Assembly (NCBI GenBank): GCA_019313105.1
Contig: JAFDBW010000129.1
Span: forward strand, 1 to 7,009
Source: Deltaproteobacteria bacterium
Lineage (GTDB): Bacteria > Desulfobacterota > Desulfuromonadia > Desulfuromonadales > BM103
Length of the DNA stretch: 7,009 nt
Reading direction: 5' to 3'
Below the pieces are notes generated by a model. It had not been told where the DNA came from, made no database searches, and saw only the letters and a program-made list of their open reading frames with translations. Numbering within the stretch: the stretch's first letter is position 1; the number at the start of each line of letters is the position of its first letter. Of the stretch, positions 5,735 to 7,009 are shown piece by piece. The translations under genes were made by a program, and so were the position numbers.

Positions 5735-7009
5735 TCCTCGCCCTGGTCATTGAGTTCCTCAACCTGCAGCACCAGGTCGCGCAAGGTCATCCCTTCTAGG
5801 GCCTTCTGTTCCGCATCACTCAAGAGTTCCGCAACTTCGGCGACGGCAATACGCTCAGGGGTATTGCGCAGAGAACTGTAATCGGCACCATCAGCCGCCA
5901 GACTGCTGATCACATCATGTAGCCTAATCTTCTCCAGGGCACGGGCCGGTTGATAGCCGGTGGCTTCAGAATCCTGGACGGTCTCGGCAATAAATCCCAA
6001 CCGGACCAGTTCATCCAGAATGTTTCGCAGCAGGCGCGACGGGACATCCAGTCGCTCGATAAGATCGTCTTTGCCTATGGCGGGCTGACCATGGTAGAAG
6101 CGGCGGCCAACACAGAGCAACACCATAAGGTTAATAAATTCGCGACTGGCAAAGTTGACCTGCGCACCACGGATATCTCGCCGGATGCTGCGCAGGTTCT
6201 GGGTGGCATAGGTCATTTCCAGGCCAAGCAGGACGATCATCCAGGAGAAGTAAATCCAGACCATCAACACCGGCAGGGCGGCCAGGGTTCCGTAAATAGC
6301 GTTGTAGCGCGCCACACCGACCTGGAAGCTCAAGTAACCCCACTGGCTGATCTGCCAGAGTGTGCCGCCGAACACACCACCGATCAGTGCTGCGCGGGGG
6401 CTCACCTTGACATTCGGCATAAACAGATAAAGGCCGGCAAAGACCAGCCACATAACCATGAACGGCAGGACCTCGAAGAGTGCGAGCAGCGCCTCACCAA
6501 CATACTGCTGCTCAATCAGCGCCTGGACCAGGCGCTGGCTCTTGACCGTGCTGGTCATGGAGATGGCCACGACGACGAAAATCGGGCCGATCGTCACCAC
6601 CGAAAAGTAATCGGTAAAGCGCCGCAGTAAGGGACGGGTCTCCCTGACCCCCCATACCCGGTTGAAGGTCTTTTCAATGTTTGACAGCAGGGTCAGCACG
6701 GTAATCACCAGGAAGAGCAGACCGAAGGTGCCAAGCCGTGCGACGTTGGTATTGTTGATATACTCGACGATATAGGTAACCACTGTGCCACCACCGACGG
6801 CCAATTGTTTAAGCAGCAGGGTTTCGAGTTCATTCTGGACACCGAAGCCCTTGAGCACGGCAAACATCAGGGCAAGCAGCGGCACCAGGGAGAGCAGGGT
6901 CGTGAACGTCAGGGCGGAAGAGCGCAACATGCAGCCGTCGGCAAAGAAGCCACGAACGAAGAGGGTCAGGATTTGCCCCTGATTGAGCAGAAATCTCCGC
7001 CACCAGCCC
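5698..7009 (-). CDS. YihY/BrkB-family (UPF0761) membrane protein with C-terminal winged-helix-like region, start beyond right edge
   Basis: The frame is open for 436 residues up to the window edge. It begins WWRRFLLNQGQ and continues into SALTFTTLLSLVPLLALMF, so the internal ATG at 6930 is not the true start. Numbering from the first visible residue, six membrane segments lie near 32-55, 94-110, 134-151, 174-197, 206-227 and 241-265. Family signatures are RLGTFGLLFLVITVLTLLSN followed by IEKTFNRVWGVRETRP (from about 91), and YGTLAALPVLMVWIYFSW near 239-256. Residues from about 285 on form a cytoplasmic tail with IGKDDLIERLDVPSRLLRN then ILDELVRLGFI, which looks like a winged helix, and an acidic Pro/Ala-rich end. 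The family is an inner-membrane protein of unsettled function; an RNase BN label on older homologues is incorrect. The E. coli YihY is shorter at the C-terminus, so the tail marks the longer proteobacterial subgroup. Confidence 0.88.
   Translation of the reverse strand, partial: GWWRRFLLNQGQILTLFVRGFFADGCMLRSSALTFTTLLSLVPLLALMFAVLKGFGVQNELETLLLKQLAVGGGTVVTYIVEYINNTNVARLGTFGLLFLVITVLTLLSNIEKTFNRVWGVRETRPLLRRFTDYFSVVTIGPIFVVVAISMTSTVKSQRLVQALIEQQYVGEALLALFEVLPFMVMWLVFAGLYLFMPNVKVSPRAALIGGVFGGTLWQISQWGYLSFQVGVARYNAIYGTLAALPVLMVWIYFSWMIVLLGLEMTYATQNLRSIRRDIRGAQVNFASREFINLMVLLCVGRRFYHGQPAIGKDDLIERLDVPSRLLRNILDELVRLGFIAETVQDSEATGYQPARALEKIRLHDVISSLAADGADYSSLRNTPERIAVAEVAELLSDAEQKALEGMTLRDLVLQVEELNDQGEDQAVEPPPAVVA

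Noticed and set aside
5950..6630. 226-codon plus-strand open frame inside the YihY-family gene
   Set aside because: It is a hydrophilic His/Gln/Asp-rich translation, typical of the reverse complement of membrane helices, with no motif.
6928..6930. ATG as the start of the YihY-family protein
   Set aside because: The upstream codons in the same frame encode the conserved WWRRF...TLFVRGFFADG segment, so this Met is internal and the start lies beyond the window.

Overview
This window reads as an ordinary chromosomal stretch of a Gram-negative bacterium. Lipid A biosynthesis (an LpxH-type pyrophosphatase) implies an outer membrane. The mix of a DHH phosphoesterase, a LOG-like protein, a YihY/BrkB protein with a cytoplasmic winged-helix-like tail and a pair of small Gate-domain membrane proteins resembles Desulfuromonadota (Geobacter/Desulfuromonas-like), but that placement is inference from gene style, not from a marker gene. 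No rRNA, tRNA, CRISPR array, integrase or insertion sequence was seen.

Layout. From 3820 down to 1, three genes run on the minus strand. They are a two-HMA-domain Cu+-exporting P-type ATPase (copA, 3820-1367), a small LOG/TIGR00725-like nucleotide-binding-fold protein (1241-774), and a DHH phosphoesterase (777 to the left edge and beyond). The last two share an ATGA stop/start overlap and look translationally coupled. A 125-bp gap with a weak possible promoter separates them from copA.

Upstream of copA (about 3830-4027), on the plus strand, is a remnant of the C-terminal end of a GGDEF (diguanylate cyclase) domain. Its 5' part is gone and the copA control region lies inside it. Next, on the minus strand, is a two-gene Gate-domain (nucleoside-recognition, SpmA/SpmB-like) membrane protein pair. 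The upstream member (4935-4470) is broken by two in-frame stops and a one-base insertion in a G6 tract. The downstream member (4473-4036) is open. The frameshift fuses the tail of the broken gene to the intact one, so an automatic gene caller would report a chimeric 195-residue protein.

To the right, lpxH (4994-5734, plus) is preceded by a near-perfect sigma70-type promoter whose -10 lies only 7 bases from the ATG, so its transcript is probably leaderless. It converges on, and overlaps by 37 bp, a YihY/BrkB-family membrane protein gene (5698 to the right edge, minus) whose start is outside the window.

I found no convincing new multi-gene system. The points most worth checking are the decayed Gate-domain gene, the GGDEF remnant carrying the copA promoter region, and the leaderless lpxH promoter.
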